Below are positions 8,134 to 16,093 of a stretch of 64,000 bases of DNA, one piece after another (within the stretch, counting starts at the first letter, position 1; the number at the start of each line of letters is the position of its first letter). The notes beneath the pieces were generated by a model. That model was given only the letters and a program-made list of their open reading frames with translations, searched no databases and had not been told where the DNA came from. This DNA comes from Bdellovibrionales bacterium RIFOXYC1_FULL_37_79. Its GTDB lineage: Bacteria; Bdellovibrionota; Bacteriovoracia; Bacteriovoracales; Bacteriovoracaceae. The stretch covers positions 124,001 to 188,000 of the forward strand of contig MEQB01000026.1 of NCBI GenBank assembly GCA_001770015.1. The letters run 5' to 3'. A program made the position numbers and the translations under genes.

Positions 8134-8745
8134 ATGAAAAATATGGTCGAAGTCGTTTTTTTTTCATCAATTATATTCAACCTTTTGAGTTTGTCCACCT
8201 ACGCCGAAAACATCCGCCTGGGTAATAGTCGATATGACGGCAATGGTTGTATGCCCGGAACATCCTCCGTAACGCTTAGTCCTGATTTAAAATATATCAG
8301 TCTTATTTTCGATTCATATACACTCGAAGCAGGAAAATCCAGCGGCATTTCAGTGGAGCATAAGACTTGTGATTTTTTAATTCCAATTCATATTCCCTCC
8401 GGTTATAAGTTAACCATCGTGGAAGTCGATTATCGTGGATATGTCTACCTCCCAGGCCCCAAAACAACCGCCAAGCTTTCTGCCAAATATTTCTTAGCAG
8501 ACGCCATGGGCCCTCCCTTCGTTAAAGATTGGCAAGGACCACTGGATAGCAATTACATCTTTGAAAATCAACTCACCCTTGCAAACCGGGTACATTCCAG
8601 ATGCGGTGGTGATGAGAATATGCGGGTAAAAACCCAAGTGTCTCTAAAAAATCCCAAAAAAATAGAGGATGCCCTGGTGACTATCGATTCTGCTGATTTT
8701 GATGCAGGACTTAAATTTAAAGTTGAATTAAACAAGTGCAATTGA
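8134..8745 (+). CDS. DUF4360 family secreted protein, copy 2
   Basis: 203-residue paralog of the preceding gene. The start at 8134 is chosen because AAAGGA precedes it by 7 nt and a signal peptide follows (MKNMVEVVFFSSIIFNLLSLSTYA). The same DUF4360 landmarks are present: RYDGNGCMPGTSSVTLSPD, IFDSYTLEAGKSSG, HKTCDFLIPIHIP, VDYRGYVYLPG, KYFLADAMGPP, VTIDSADFDAG and a terminal Cys-Asn. Tandem duplication with substantial divergence; both copies look intact. Confidence 0.85.
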   Translation: MKNMVEVVFFSSIIFNLLSLSTYAENIRLGNSRYDGNGCMPGTSSVTLSPDLKYISLIFDSYTLEAGKSSGISVEHKTCDFLIPIHIPSGYKLTIVEVDYRGYVYLPGPKTTAKLSAKYFLADAMGPPFVKDWQGPLDSNYIFENQLTLANRVHSRCGGDENMRVKTQVSLKNPKKIEDALVTIDSADFDAGLKFKVELNKCN

Positions 8746-8910
8746 ACCATCCTTCATTTTGCATTTAGTTATTTTTTTACAACATAGAAAGTGACGCAAA
8801 ATATTTTTAAAAGCATCGATTTAAAAATGTAACTTATTCAGTATAAATTCCACTAATACCATTAATGGTTTTATTAAATTGGTTGAATCTTTTTAGCATT
8901 GGAGTATAAA

Positions 8911-9294
8911 ATGAAACTACTATTAATGCCAATGATCTGTTTTTCTCTTATGATAAACATAAATACATTTGCCCAAGACAATATGTTCCAGGAGCTGACT
9001 GCTGACATGCGAGAAAATACCGCCCAAATTCATGAACAGATGGCAAACTGCCTACGCCTCGAAAAACCATTCATCGTATGTCGCCATGAAATGAAAAGTG
9101 CGTGTGTCAAATTGCTGGGAGAAGGGCCATGTAAAATGGATGAAAAATGTAGTAATCAAACAGAACAATCAAACAGAATAAGATTTAAAAACTCACTATC
9201 CAACGAAGCTACGGTTGACGATAATTATACTCCAGAAAAAAATCTGAAAAAACATTTTCCTTTAAAGCAATCTGGCCAGCGACTGCTGAAATAA
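8911..9294 (+). CDS. Small secreted protein with Cys-rich centre
   Basis: 127-residue exported protein. ATG 8911 has GGAG 6 nt upstream and opens a signal peptide (MKLLLMPMICFSLMININTFA). The middle holds six cysteines (NCLRLEKPFIVCRHEMKSACVKLLGEGPCKM-EKC), likely helical hairpins held by disulfides; the C-terminus is basic and low in order. No named family recognised. Confidence 0.65.
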   Translation: MKLLLMPMICFSLMININTFAQDNMFQELTADMRENTAQIHEQMANCLRLEKPFIVCRHEMKSACVKLLGEGPCKMDEKCSNQTEQSNRIRFKNSLSNEATVDDNYTPEKNLKKHFPLKQSGQRLLK

Positions 9295-9370
9295 ATCAAG
9301 GCTTTTTGAATACAAAACACTTATATCTATATTTTTTACTATATAATTATGAAAAATTTGTAGCGTATTA

Positions 9371-9430
9371 TGAACATTATTTAATGATAAGTTGAATATT
9401 TCTTCATAGGCTTGTGATAGTTTCCACCTA
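9371..9430 (+). promoter_or_regulatory. Shared upstream element, copy 2
   Basis: Second copy of TGAACATTATTTAAT (9371-9385), followed by TTCTTCATAGGCTTGTG, placed 111 bp upstream of the SOD-like gene. It matches the element at 7312 and suggests common control of the DUF4360 and SOD-like/bacterioferritin genes. Confidence 0.35.
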
Positions 9431-9481
9431 ACCAAAAAAATAAAAAATTAACCCATCATAAGGAATCGGAGGATACTTATT

Positions 9482-9772
9482 ATGCAACCGCAATTATCAC
9501 ATTCAATAGATTCTCAACTCTTCCCCAGATCATCCGAGCGAGTCGGTTTTTGGCACCATAAAAACCAAAAGTCCCTCGTCGACGATTTCAGCCAGGTCAT
9601 TAAAGGCGATGAATTTGAACCTCTGGATCGGCAGGACATAAAAAACATACCGGATGATAACTGTGACAACATTTTTAATAATGCTTCCCATGTATGGAAT
9701 CATGCCTGCTATATCAGTTATCGGACAAACCGCCCCAAATATGTTGACAATGTTTGGAATATAGCGAGCTAG
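9482..9772 (+). CDS. Internally deleted Fe/Mn superoxide dismutase-like mini-protein
   Basis: 96-residue frame with a good GGAGG ribosome site. Residues 13-75 align with the N-terminal helical domain of Fe-SOD (VIKGDEFE, then IFNNASHVWNHA). Residues 76-93 (CYISYRTNRPKYVDNVWN) match the extreme C-terminus of SOD (YYIDYRN.RP.YV..FWN). The roughly 80 residues between the two WxHA segments are missing in frame. Of the four metal ligands, the first His is replaced by Trp (GFWHH) and the Asp is deleted; one WNH histidine remains. It cannot be a normal SOD. It may be a decaying gene or a domesticated remnant; it is 12 nt upstream of the bacterioferritin gene. Confidence 0.7.
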   Translation: MQPQLSHSIDSQLFPRSSERVGFWHHKNQKSLVDDFSQVIKGDEFEPLDRQDIKNIPDDNCDNIFNNASHVWNHACYISYRTNRPKYVDNVWNIAS

Positions 9773-9784
9773 GATTCATGCAGT

Positions 9785-10228
9785 ATGAATTTACAATGTA
9801 AAGATAATAATCAACTCATTGATACGTTAAACAGCCTTTTAACCAATGAGATAGTGGCCATCGATCAATACATGACTCATGCAGGGATGTTGTCCGAATG
9901 GGGTTACGATAAGATTTGCGGTCATTTGGAAAAAAGGGCGCTAGACGAAATGCTACACGCTGAAAAAGTCGTCAAACGCATCTTATTCCTCAACGGGACC
10001 CCGGTCCTCAACAAATCAAAAAAAAGTAACATCGGCCCAGATATTCAGCAACAGCTCATAAACGACCATATCTCAGGGCAAGAGACCATAGCAGCGTGTG
10101 ATGCTGCGATCATTCTTGCCAACGCATCTAACGACCCCACCACCCGGGAAATTCTTGAACAAATCTTAACCGATAAAATTCGACATATTAACGATATTGA
10201 ATCATTACAGGTACGGCCTAACTTTTAG
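9785..10228 (+). CDS. bfr: Bacterioferritin-like iron storage protein, altered ferroxidase site
   Basis: 147-residue four-helix-bundle ferritin of the bacterioferritin type. Matching E. coli Bfr ligands: E22 (E18), E55 (E51), M56 in DEMLHAE (haem-binding M52), H58 (H54), E100 (E94) and H134 (H130) are kept, but the position of E127 is Lys131 (TDKIRHIND instead of DEEGHID). The C-terminus is about 10 residues shorter than usual. Loss of a bridging ferroxidase glutamate predicts weak or no iron oxidation at the dinuclear centre. It follows the SOD-like frame by 12 nt, so both are probably on one mRNA. Confidence 0.8.
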   Translation: MNLQCKDNNQLIDTLNSLLTNEIVAIDQYMTHAGMLSEWGYDKICGHLEKRALDEMLHAEKVVKRILFLNGTPVLNKSKKSNIGPDIQQQLINDHISGQETIAACDAAIILANASNDPTTREILEQILTDKIRHINDIESLQVRPNF

Positions 10229-10296
10229 GGATGCATCAGGGCATCTTCATTATCCTGATCTGCGAAAATCCCGAAGAATTGAAAATAAATATTTTC

Positions 10297-10323
10297 AAAA
10301 AAAAGGCCAGCGTTATGCTGGCC
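10297..10323 (-). terminator. Intrinsic terminator
   Basis: Minus-strand GGCCAGC/GCTGGCC 7-bp stem with a 5-nt loop followed by eight T. It lies just past the stop of the 10359-10811 gene and is also positioned to stop plus-strand read-through from bfr. Confidence 0.8.
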
Positions 10324-10358
10324 CAACAAGCTTATTTCTCTATTTTAATATTTCAAAA

Positions 10359-10811
10359 TTAGAATATACACTTAATATCTGCGCTGGTTGACCAACCCCA
10401 TAGCAACCCTTTTTCCTCTTCAAGTACAGAGATGGAAATAATAAATCCCTCTTCGTTCTTTTCGATGGTAGCAGTTGATTTTGTGCTACGTGAATATTGT
10501 TCCTCAGCCTTATGATACGTTTTTACTACTAGCTCGTTATTCATTGTATCAAAAATTTCAAGTAGCTCATGACCTAAGCCGATCTGAAGTCGTGCACTTT
10601 CGCCATCAGCAACAGCAACAATTGAATACGTTTCCAGACTTGGATAGTTGGTAAGATCCACGACACAACTGTTACCATCAGTCGTAACACCCTTTAATTG
10701 AATGCCATTACTTCCTGCTGGCAATAAGTCAACGAGCGAATTCGGAATAAACGCCGCTGAGCAAACCATTCCATACACCGATAAAGATAAAGCCAAAACA
10801 AATTTTTTCAT
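10359..10811 (-). CDS. Small secreted protein, unknown function
   Basis: 150-residue exported protein with a signal peptide (MKKFVLALSLSVYGMVCSA) and GGGG upstream of the start. Two cysteines (NSCVVDL and DIKCIF) bracket a beta-rich mature domain. Size, Cys placement and an alternating polar/hydrophobic pattern resemble the 5384-5824 protein. No named family recognised. It ends at a strong terminator. Confidence 0.65.
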   Translation of the reverse strand: MKKFVLALSLSVYGMVCSAAFIPNSLVDLLPAGSNGIQLKGVTTDGNSCVVDLTNYPSLETYSIVAVADGESARLQIGLGHELLEIFDTMNNELVVKTYHKAEEQYSRSTKSTATIEKNEEGFIISISVLEEEKGLLWGWSTSADIKCIF

Positions 10812-11028
10812 ATTTTCCCCTTTTCAAAAACAAAATTACAGTCAGTGTCCCCATTTTGTGTTGAAACACCGTTGGTTATTATAATTTCAACTTGGAATAT
10901 CGCACACGAAAACAAACATTCAATACATTTATTCAGATTTTGAAAATTTTACAGAAAACACATCAAGATAAACTCCGTACAGCGATGAAAAGATCCCCCC
11001 AAAAAATGTTGCAATTGGGCGATTGCGC

Positions 11029-11700
11029 TTACCTTTTTCTTTTACTCCAACTGATGATCACTTGTTCCAAATCCATTAAATTTTTTACCATTGCATAAGG
11101 ATTTTCTGGCGCGAACTCCTCTTTAGATCCATACCCCCACAACACACCAATCGCATCCATCCCATTTGCTTTTGCCCCAATTAAATCATGAGACCGATCC
11201 CCTATCATTACCGCTTTGAAATTTGATATTTTTTCATATTCAAGAACGTTGCTTATAATAACTGCCTTATCGCAATCTTTGCCACTTAATTCTGACCCAT
11301 AGACTCCTGCAAAATATTTTTCCAAATTAAAATGCTTAATAATTTTTTTGGCATAGACTTCCGGCTTCGAGGTTGCCACATACATTTTAAATTTAATATC
11401 AGTTAATTTTTCTAAAAAATCTTCAATGCCCGGATAAACTTCATTCTCATACATACCCTTTTCTACAAAACGCTCCCGGTAAAGTTTTAATGCTGGCTGA
11501 ACAAGTGCTGGATTACTTGCCCCCAGAAGTTGTGCGAATGAATTTTGCAAAGGTGGGCCAATACACCAATCCAGGTTATCTGGAACTGGAAGCTTTAAGA
11601 TATTTAGGGCATATGATATAGACTTCGTAATACCGACCTTAGGATCGGTTAAAGTGCCATCAAGATCAAATAGAATATTTTTTTCATACTCGTCCACCAT
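11029..11700 (-). CDS. HAD-superfamily hydrolase, phosphoglycolate phosphatase-like
   Basis: 223-residue HAD phosphatase. Motif I is LFDLDGTLTD (nucleophile Asp near residue 12), motif II is VATSKPE, the motif III lysine is in the GKDCDKA region and motif IV is VMIGDRSHDLIGAKANG. The cap region and length fit the PGP-like C1-cap subgroup (Gph/YqaB style). It probably dephosphorylates a small sugar or glycolate phosphate; the substrate cannot be read from sequence. Cytoplasmic, apparently monocistronic. Confidence 0.85.
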   Translation of the reverse strand: MVDEYEKNILFDLDGTLTDPKVGITKSISYALNILKLPVPDNLDWCIGPPLQNSFAQLLGASNPALVQPALKLYRERFVEKGMYENEVYPGIEDFLEKLTDIKFKMYVATSKPEVYAKKIIKHFNLEKYFAGVYGSELSGKDCDKAVIISNVLEYEKISNFKAVMIGDRSHDLIGAKANGMDAIGVLWGYGSKEEFAPENPYAMVKNLMDLEQVIISWSKRKR

Positions 11701-11774
11701 GGCGTTTCCTTTGCAAAATTAATTAATGAAAAGCATAATCAACTTAAAACAAACTGTACAACTTAAAAACTTTT

Positions 11775-12539
11775 TTATAACTTATCCCAATTTTTTCCTA
11801 AGACATTATCACATTTCGCAATATCTAAATATTCTTTTTCCTGATCCTTAACAATCAAGTGATATTTCATTTTTATTTTAAACCACTGATTCATATATTT
11901 ACACGCATAATAACGGTCAACCGGAAGCCACTGGGTGATATCCCTTGAGCCTTTTTGTCGGTTATATTTCAAGTTGGTGATAATTAAATTTTCTGGATCA
12001 TTTGCAAACTTTCTTTTTAACTCCAAACTCCAATGTGAACCTCCATGATCATGGGCATGTTTCAATGGGACAAGATGATCAATATCGACTTCCAAAGCTT
12101 GATATAATATTTCTTGATAATAGTAGTCATCCCATTTCCCAGATAAAACCGTACATCTCTTGCTATCCATTTTTACCGCTGCTAAGCTGCGGTCCTTTAA
12201 AATTTCTGTCCGTGTATCCTCACAATCACCATCTTCATCTATCCAATGTTTCCAATCCTCCCTTTTATATTTCGTCTCCTTGATTTTTATTAATGCTGAG
12301 GAGACAACATCAGATGGGCCTTGGATATTTTTTATCGCCTCCTCTTTTGCCTCCCATGATTGTCCGTTATAAACACTTTGACCGTGACAATGAAATTCCC
12401 CGGTGGATTTTTGAGTATGGCACCCTTTAAATATCCCTGCCTTTTCAACACCACCGGTGTGAGAGCACCCTACATTACTTAAAGAAATAAATATTAAAGT
12501 GATTAATAACGAGCTCTGTAATTGAAAAAAATGTTGCAA
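11775..12539 (-). CDS. Exported lipoprotein with HNH nuclease domain (DUF1524/GmrSD C-terminal type)
   Basis: 254 residues from a TTG at 12539, chosen because GGAGG stands 7 nt upstream; an ATG at 12575 lacks one. A lipobox (ISLSNVGC) follows a hydrophobic stretch, so it is exported. Next comes FKGCHTQKSTGEFHCHG, a Cys/His-rich segment seen in secreted nucleases. The HNH core is WIDEDGDCEDTRTEIL, VDIDHLVPLKHAHDHGG, FANDPENLIIT, YNRQKGSRD and ITQWLPVDRYYACKY. It probably degrades DNA outside the cytoplasm, which would suit a predator or scavenger. All HNH residues appear present. Confidence 0.85.
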   Translation of the reverse strand: MQHFFQLQSSLLITLIFISLSNVGCSHTGGVEKAGIFKGCHTQKSTGEFHCHGQSVYNGQSWEAKEEAIKNIQGPSDVVSSALIKIKETKYKREDWKHWIDEDGDCEDTRTEILKDRSLAAVKMDSKRCTVLSGKWDDYYYQEILYQALEVDIDHLVPLKHAHDHGGSHWSLELKRKFANDPENLIITNLKYNRQKGSRDITQWLPVDRYYACKYMNQWFKIKMKYHLIVKDQEKEYLDIAKCDNVLGKNWDKL

Positions 12540-12720
12540 GATTGTTCCTCCGTTCAATACTTGTATTCCTGTCAACTTTTAGGTCAGAAAATTAATGATC
12601 TTAACTTTCTTAACCCCCATCCTCCGACCATCTGAGATTTATTGATTTATCTCAGTATAGATGCTTTAATTAATATATTGTATATAAAATATCAGAATCA
12701 ACTTTTCTCTGGAAGTACTT

Positions 12721-13956
12721 ATGATAATTAAAACAAATAATGTTTTTTCCACCCAACCATTCAAATTAGCCTGGATAAAGCTGATTTTATTTTCTCTTAT
12801 GGAAATGAGTCTCTATGCGCAAGAGACAGTTGCTCCACCTGCGCAAGAGACGGTTGCTCCACCTGCGCAAGAAACAGTTGCTCCACCTGCGCAAGAGACG
12901 GTTGCTCCACCTGCGCAAGAAACGGTTACTCCACCTGCGCAAGAAACGGTTACTCCACCTGCGCAAGAAACAATTGAACCTGCAAAAGAAGCCATTATTC
13001 CTGCGCAAATGACCATCCCCGATAAAACCATCATGACTCAATCCTACTCTCCGGATTCACATATTTTGCAAATCAACCTTGCTGAACATCTGGTAGTTAT
13101 AAACAATGACAAACTTGATCAAGATGCTTACGACTTTTTGGTTACCTTCAATGATGGACAGCAATGTCCTCTCACAAAAATCGAGCAACGAAAAAATATT
13201 TTCATTCTTTCAAGCCGGGCCTGCCCCATGGAACATAAGTTAAGAGTCGGACAGCCCATTACCGTATCACTAATGGCAAAACAAGAGCACCAAGTTGAAA
13301 AAATTAATTCAGGCAACGCTCCCATTTTTGTTTCATGGGGACTAATTAACTGGGAATATTTAATTCTGGAATCAGATATTGAAGAATATCCAAGCGGAAC
13401 AAAAAAATTCGAATTCAGGGGGCGTAATTCCACTATTAACACCCTACCACTGGTCTTCGATATTGATGTGCAATTTGCAAATTCAGGACTTTTATTAAAG
13501 GCCCATGAAGATGGCGGTGCTTTTTCACCATATTTGAGAGGAAATTTTGCGGATATGGGATTGAATGTGGAATATAATCAAACTTATATTAAAACAACCC
13601 TGATAGTGGAAGGAATTGAGTCCAGTGGCTCATCCAAAGTGGAAGACGGCACCGCTGGTATGTTTATTAGAAAAGTCTGGCAGACACAAAATATGCGTGC
13701 AGAATCCATGTTTAGTTTTAATTATAATTTTATATACAGTAAGGATACCATCAAGCAAAAAATCCGTGGCCCCTCATTAGAGACTACGTTTCGGGTATTA
13801 ATGAATGTTTTCAAAAACTTTTCAATCGGGCCGAGTTTTGAATTTGCCTATCTTTTTTTAAAATATACCGCAGAAAACAGTTCCGGGAAACTTGAGCAAA
13901 GTGGGTATGGCTGGGAATTAAATATCACTCCAATCATGATTGGTTTCCAATTTTAA
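12721..13956 (+). CDS. Outer-membrane beta-barrel-like protein with N-terminal octapeptide repeats
   Basis: 411-residue exported protein, GGAAG before the ATG. A hydrophobic N-terminus (WIKLILFSLMEMSLYA) is followed by six tandem AQETVAPP-type octapeptides and degenerate units, a flexible proline-rich linker. A small beta domain with two cysteines follows, then about 200 residues of alternating strands ending in NITPIMIGFQF, the terminal aromatic typical of outer-membrane barrels. I infer a barrel anchored in the outer membrane with an N-terminal linker that may span the periplasm or peptidoglycan. No named family recognised. Confidence 0.65.
   Translation: MIIKTNNVFSTQPFKLAWIKLILFSLMEMSLYAQETVAPPAQETVAPPAQETVAPPAQETVAPPAQETVTPPAQETVTPPAQETIEPAKEAIIPAQMTIPDKTIMTQSYSPDSHILQINLAEHLVVINNDKLDQDAYDFLVTFNDGQQCPLTKIEQRKNIFILSSRACPMEHKLRVGQPITVSLMAKQEHQVEKINSGNAPIFVSWGLINWEYLILESDIEEYPSGTKKFEFRGRNSTINTLPLVFDIDVQFANSGLLLKAHEDGGAFSPYLRGNFADMGLNVEYNQTYIKTTLIVEGIESSGSSKVEDGTAGMFIRKVWQTQNMRAESMFSFNYNFIYSKDTIKQKIRGPSLETTFRVLMNVFKNFSIGPSFEFAYLFLKYTAENSSGKLEQSGYGWELNITPIMIGFQF
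12817..12960 (+). repeat. Six tandem 24-bp units encoding AQETVAPP
   Basis: Six contiguous 24-bp units (GCGCAAGA.ACGGTT.CTCCACCT), nearly identical at DNA level, with a degenerate seventh. The in-frame repeat is prone to copy-number change, so linker length may vary between strains. Confidence 0.95.
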
Positions 13957-14073
13957 GGTTAGTCATACATAATGAAGCAAGCAGTACAAAGTTTCAAGAG
14001 ATAGCTTGATCTTAGTATTTGCACATCTTATAAGTTTATTTTATCCTTAACTCAAAACAGTTTGAGGTTCCCA

Positions 14074-14775
14074 ATGAAAAAAATAATACACACTTTCTCA
14101 ATCCTCTTCATTTTGTTTCTTACTGGTTGTTCCAGTACTGGGTTTAATCGAGGGGCCCTACAAAAACAACTTAGTGTTAAATCACCTGTGGTAAATGACG
14201 CTGAAATTGCCAAAGCATTGAAGCTTAAACCCAACCTTCCCAGGCCATTTAAGGTGGGTGTATACTTTGCCCCCCCCAAGGGGCATTACAATCAGCAAGA
14301 TTGGAGATGGGAGACCAAAGATAAAGAGATTTTTTTGGAAATTCCGAAAGAATTAAAAAACACTGAATTAATTTCAGAAGTTTTTCAAATTTCTCAAGCT
14401 ACAATGATTGGCGATGATCTCCAATCAATTCGATTAGCCGCCGCTAAACATGGTGCCGACGCTGTATTAGTTATAACGGGCACCGCTGATGTGGACAGAT
14501 ACAACAACAGTTTGGGTTTTACATACATTTTACTGGTGACCGCATTTTTTATCCCAGGCTCAGAAGTAGATGCTCTTTTTATGACCAATGCTACACTTTG
14601 GGATGTCAGAAATGAATATCTTTACTTAACGGCTGAAGCAGAGGCCATCGTCCATAAGACCTACATTCCCGCCTTTGGAAAACAAAACAAAGAGCTTTTT
14701 AGTGAGGCCAAATCGGACGCTTTATCAAAACTAAAGCTTGAAGTGTTAAAAATGGCTCAAGGAATAAAAAAATAG
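14074..14775 (+). CDS. Lipoprotein, unknown function
   Basis: 233-residue lipoprotein. The start at 14074 has GAGG 6 nt upstream and gives a textbook signal with lipobox FLTGC. The mature part contains KVGVYFAPPKG, AAKHGADAVLVITGTAD and a hydrophobic LGFTYILLVTAFFIPG stretch, then VHKTYIPAFG near the C-terminus. The GADAVLVI pattern is common in envelope lipoproteins of unknown role. No firm family name. Confidence 0.65.
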   Translation: MKKIIHTFSILFILFLTGCSSTGFNRGALQKQLSVKSPVVNDAEIAKALKLKPNLPRPFKVGVYFAPPKGHYNQQDWRWETKDKEIFLEIPKELKNTELISEVFQISQATMIGDDLQSIRLAAAKHGADAVLVITGTADVDRYNNSLGFTYILLVTAFFIPGSEVDALFMTNATLWDVRNEYLYLTAEAEAIVHKTYIPAFGKQNKELFSEAKSDALSKLKLEVLKMAQGIKK

Positions 14776-14932
14776 GACTTGCCCTAATCAAAAAGCTTCA
14801 ATACGACATATAAGAGCGCTCAAAACGAACATTTTGAAAAGAATTCAAAACTCCCTTGCTTTGCGCATTTTTAATTTTCTAAATTATCACTTTTCAATTA
14901 AGATCCGATTAAATATATCAAGGGAGGTCATT

Positions 14933-15562
14933 ATGAATCTCATAACAGACTGGGCACATAAGTTTGAAACATATCTTACAAAAAACCATGATGACGATGG
15001 CAGCCACGATGTTTCACACTTTAAAAGAGTTTGGAAAACTGCTCAAAAACTTATGACCGAAGAAACTGATGAGTTAGTCATTTTAGCAAGTTGCTATTTT
15101 CATGATATTGTTTGTTACCCTAAAAACCATCCCAAAAGGTCATGCTCTTCAAGAGAAGCTGCTTTAAAAGCAGAAAAAATTTTATTAGCAATGAATTTTC
15201 CTACGGATAAAATCGAAAATATTAAACATTGTATTGAGGCCCATTCCTTTTCTGCCAATATCCCTCCCCAAACCATGGAAGCAAAAATCGTTCAAGACGC
15301 AGACAGAATGGAAGCTCTCGGTGCCATTGGACTTGCCCGAGTCTTTTATGTAGCTGGACAACTTGGCCAAAAATTATTTGATGATATCGATCCATTTGCG
15401 CATAAAAGAAACTTTGACGATAAAAAATATGCCCTAGATCATTTCAATATTAAACTTTTAAAACTTCCTGAGACGATGCAAACCGAGAAAGGAAAAGATG
15501 AAGCGAACAAGAGAAAAGACTTACTCTTACGCTTTATGGATGACCTCCAACTTGAGTTGTAA
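14933..15562 (+). CDS. HD-domain phosphohydrolase, YedJ-like
   Basis: 209 residues from the ATG at 14933, chosen for the strong GGGAGG just upstream. HD-superfamily motifs are in order: SHDVSHFKRVW (His), YFHDIVCYPKNHP (His-Asp), HCIEAHSF and VQDADRMEALGAIG (distal Asp). This is the YedJ/uncharacterised HD hydrolase layout, a metal-dependent phosphohydrolase of unknown substrate. Cytoplasmic. Confidence 0.85.
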   Translation: MNLITDWAHKFETYLTKNHDDDGSHDVSHFKRVWKTAQKLMTEETDELVILASCYFHDIVCYPKNHPKRSCSSREAALKAEKILLAMNFPTDKIENIKHCIEAHSFSANIPPQTMEAKIVQDADRMEALGAIGLARVFYVAGQLGQKLFDDIDPFAHKRNFDDKKYALDHFNIKLLKLPETMQTEKGKDEANKRKDLLLRFMDDLQLEL

Positions 15563-15769
15563 ATTAATCAAAATAGGAAAATCTTCCGCCAAATCTTTTA
15601 CCAAATGCTCATCAAACGCGTTCTTTTTTGAGCTATTCTCACCCTATTACCGGTCCTAAGACCGATAGAGAGTTAATTAAAAATTCTAAAACTTTTTATA
15701 TCTTTGGAACAGATTTAGCAGCAGCTGAGAAACATCAAGTTATCAAATACAAATTTAAAAAACTACAAA

Positions 15770-15937
15770 CATATTGTTGGTTCATGTTGCGAAGCTTGGA
15801 ATACTTTCTGTGATGAAGATGGAAATATTAAAAATTTATATACTCGATCTTGGGCAAAAAACTTAGGGAATTATTCTTTAGGATTGGTATTAATAGCAAA
15901 ACACGGTTTTAACGTGGATCAACTTGCCAGAATTTAG
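15770..15937 (+). pseudogene. IS630-type transposase, C-terminal remnant
   Basis: A 55-codon frame without a start reads HIVGSCCEAWNTF, then LYTRSWAKNLG, matching the C-terminal end of IS630-family DDE transposases (IV..CC.AWN...T..W). The preceding 140 bp (from about 15628) are open in another frame, so the gene has lost its front and frame. Dead mobile element. Confidence 0.55.
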
Positions 15938-16093
15938 TATCCAAGCATCGTATAGTTCGCAATAACACTTGAACAGGTCTAGGCATTACGTTCGTTTTAT
16001 ATTATATTGTCTGATTTATAGTCACAAAAATACGGAGCTTATCTTGGATTTAGACTTGTACGAAGTCAACACAACGGTTCTGGAGTAATATCA

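Noticed and set aside
12787-13041. Antisense frames rich in FLRRWSN and SCAGG repeats
   Set aside because: They are the reverse reading of the 24-bp repeats inside the exported protein gene.
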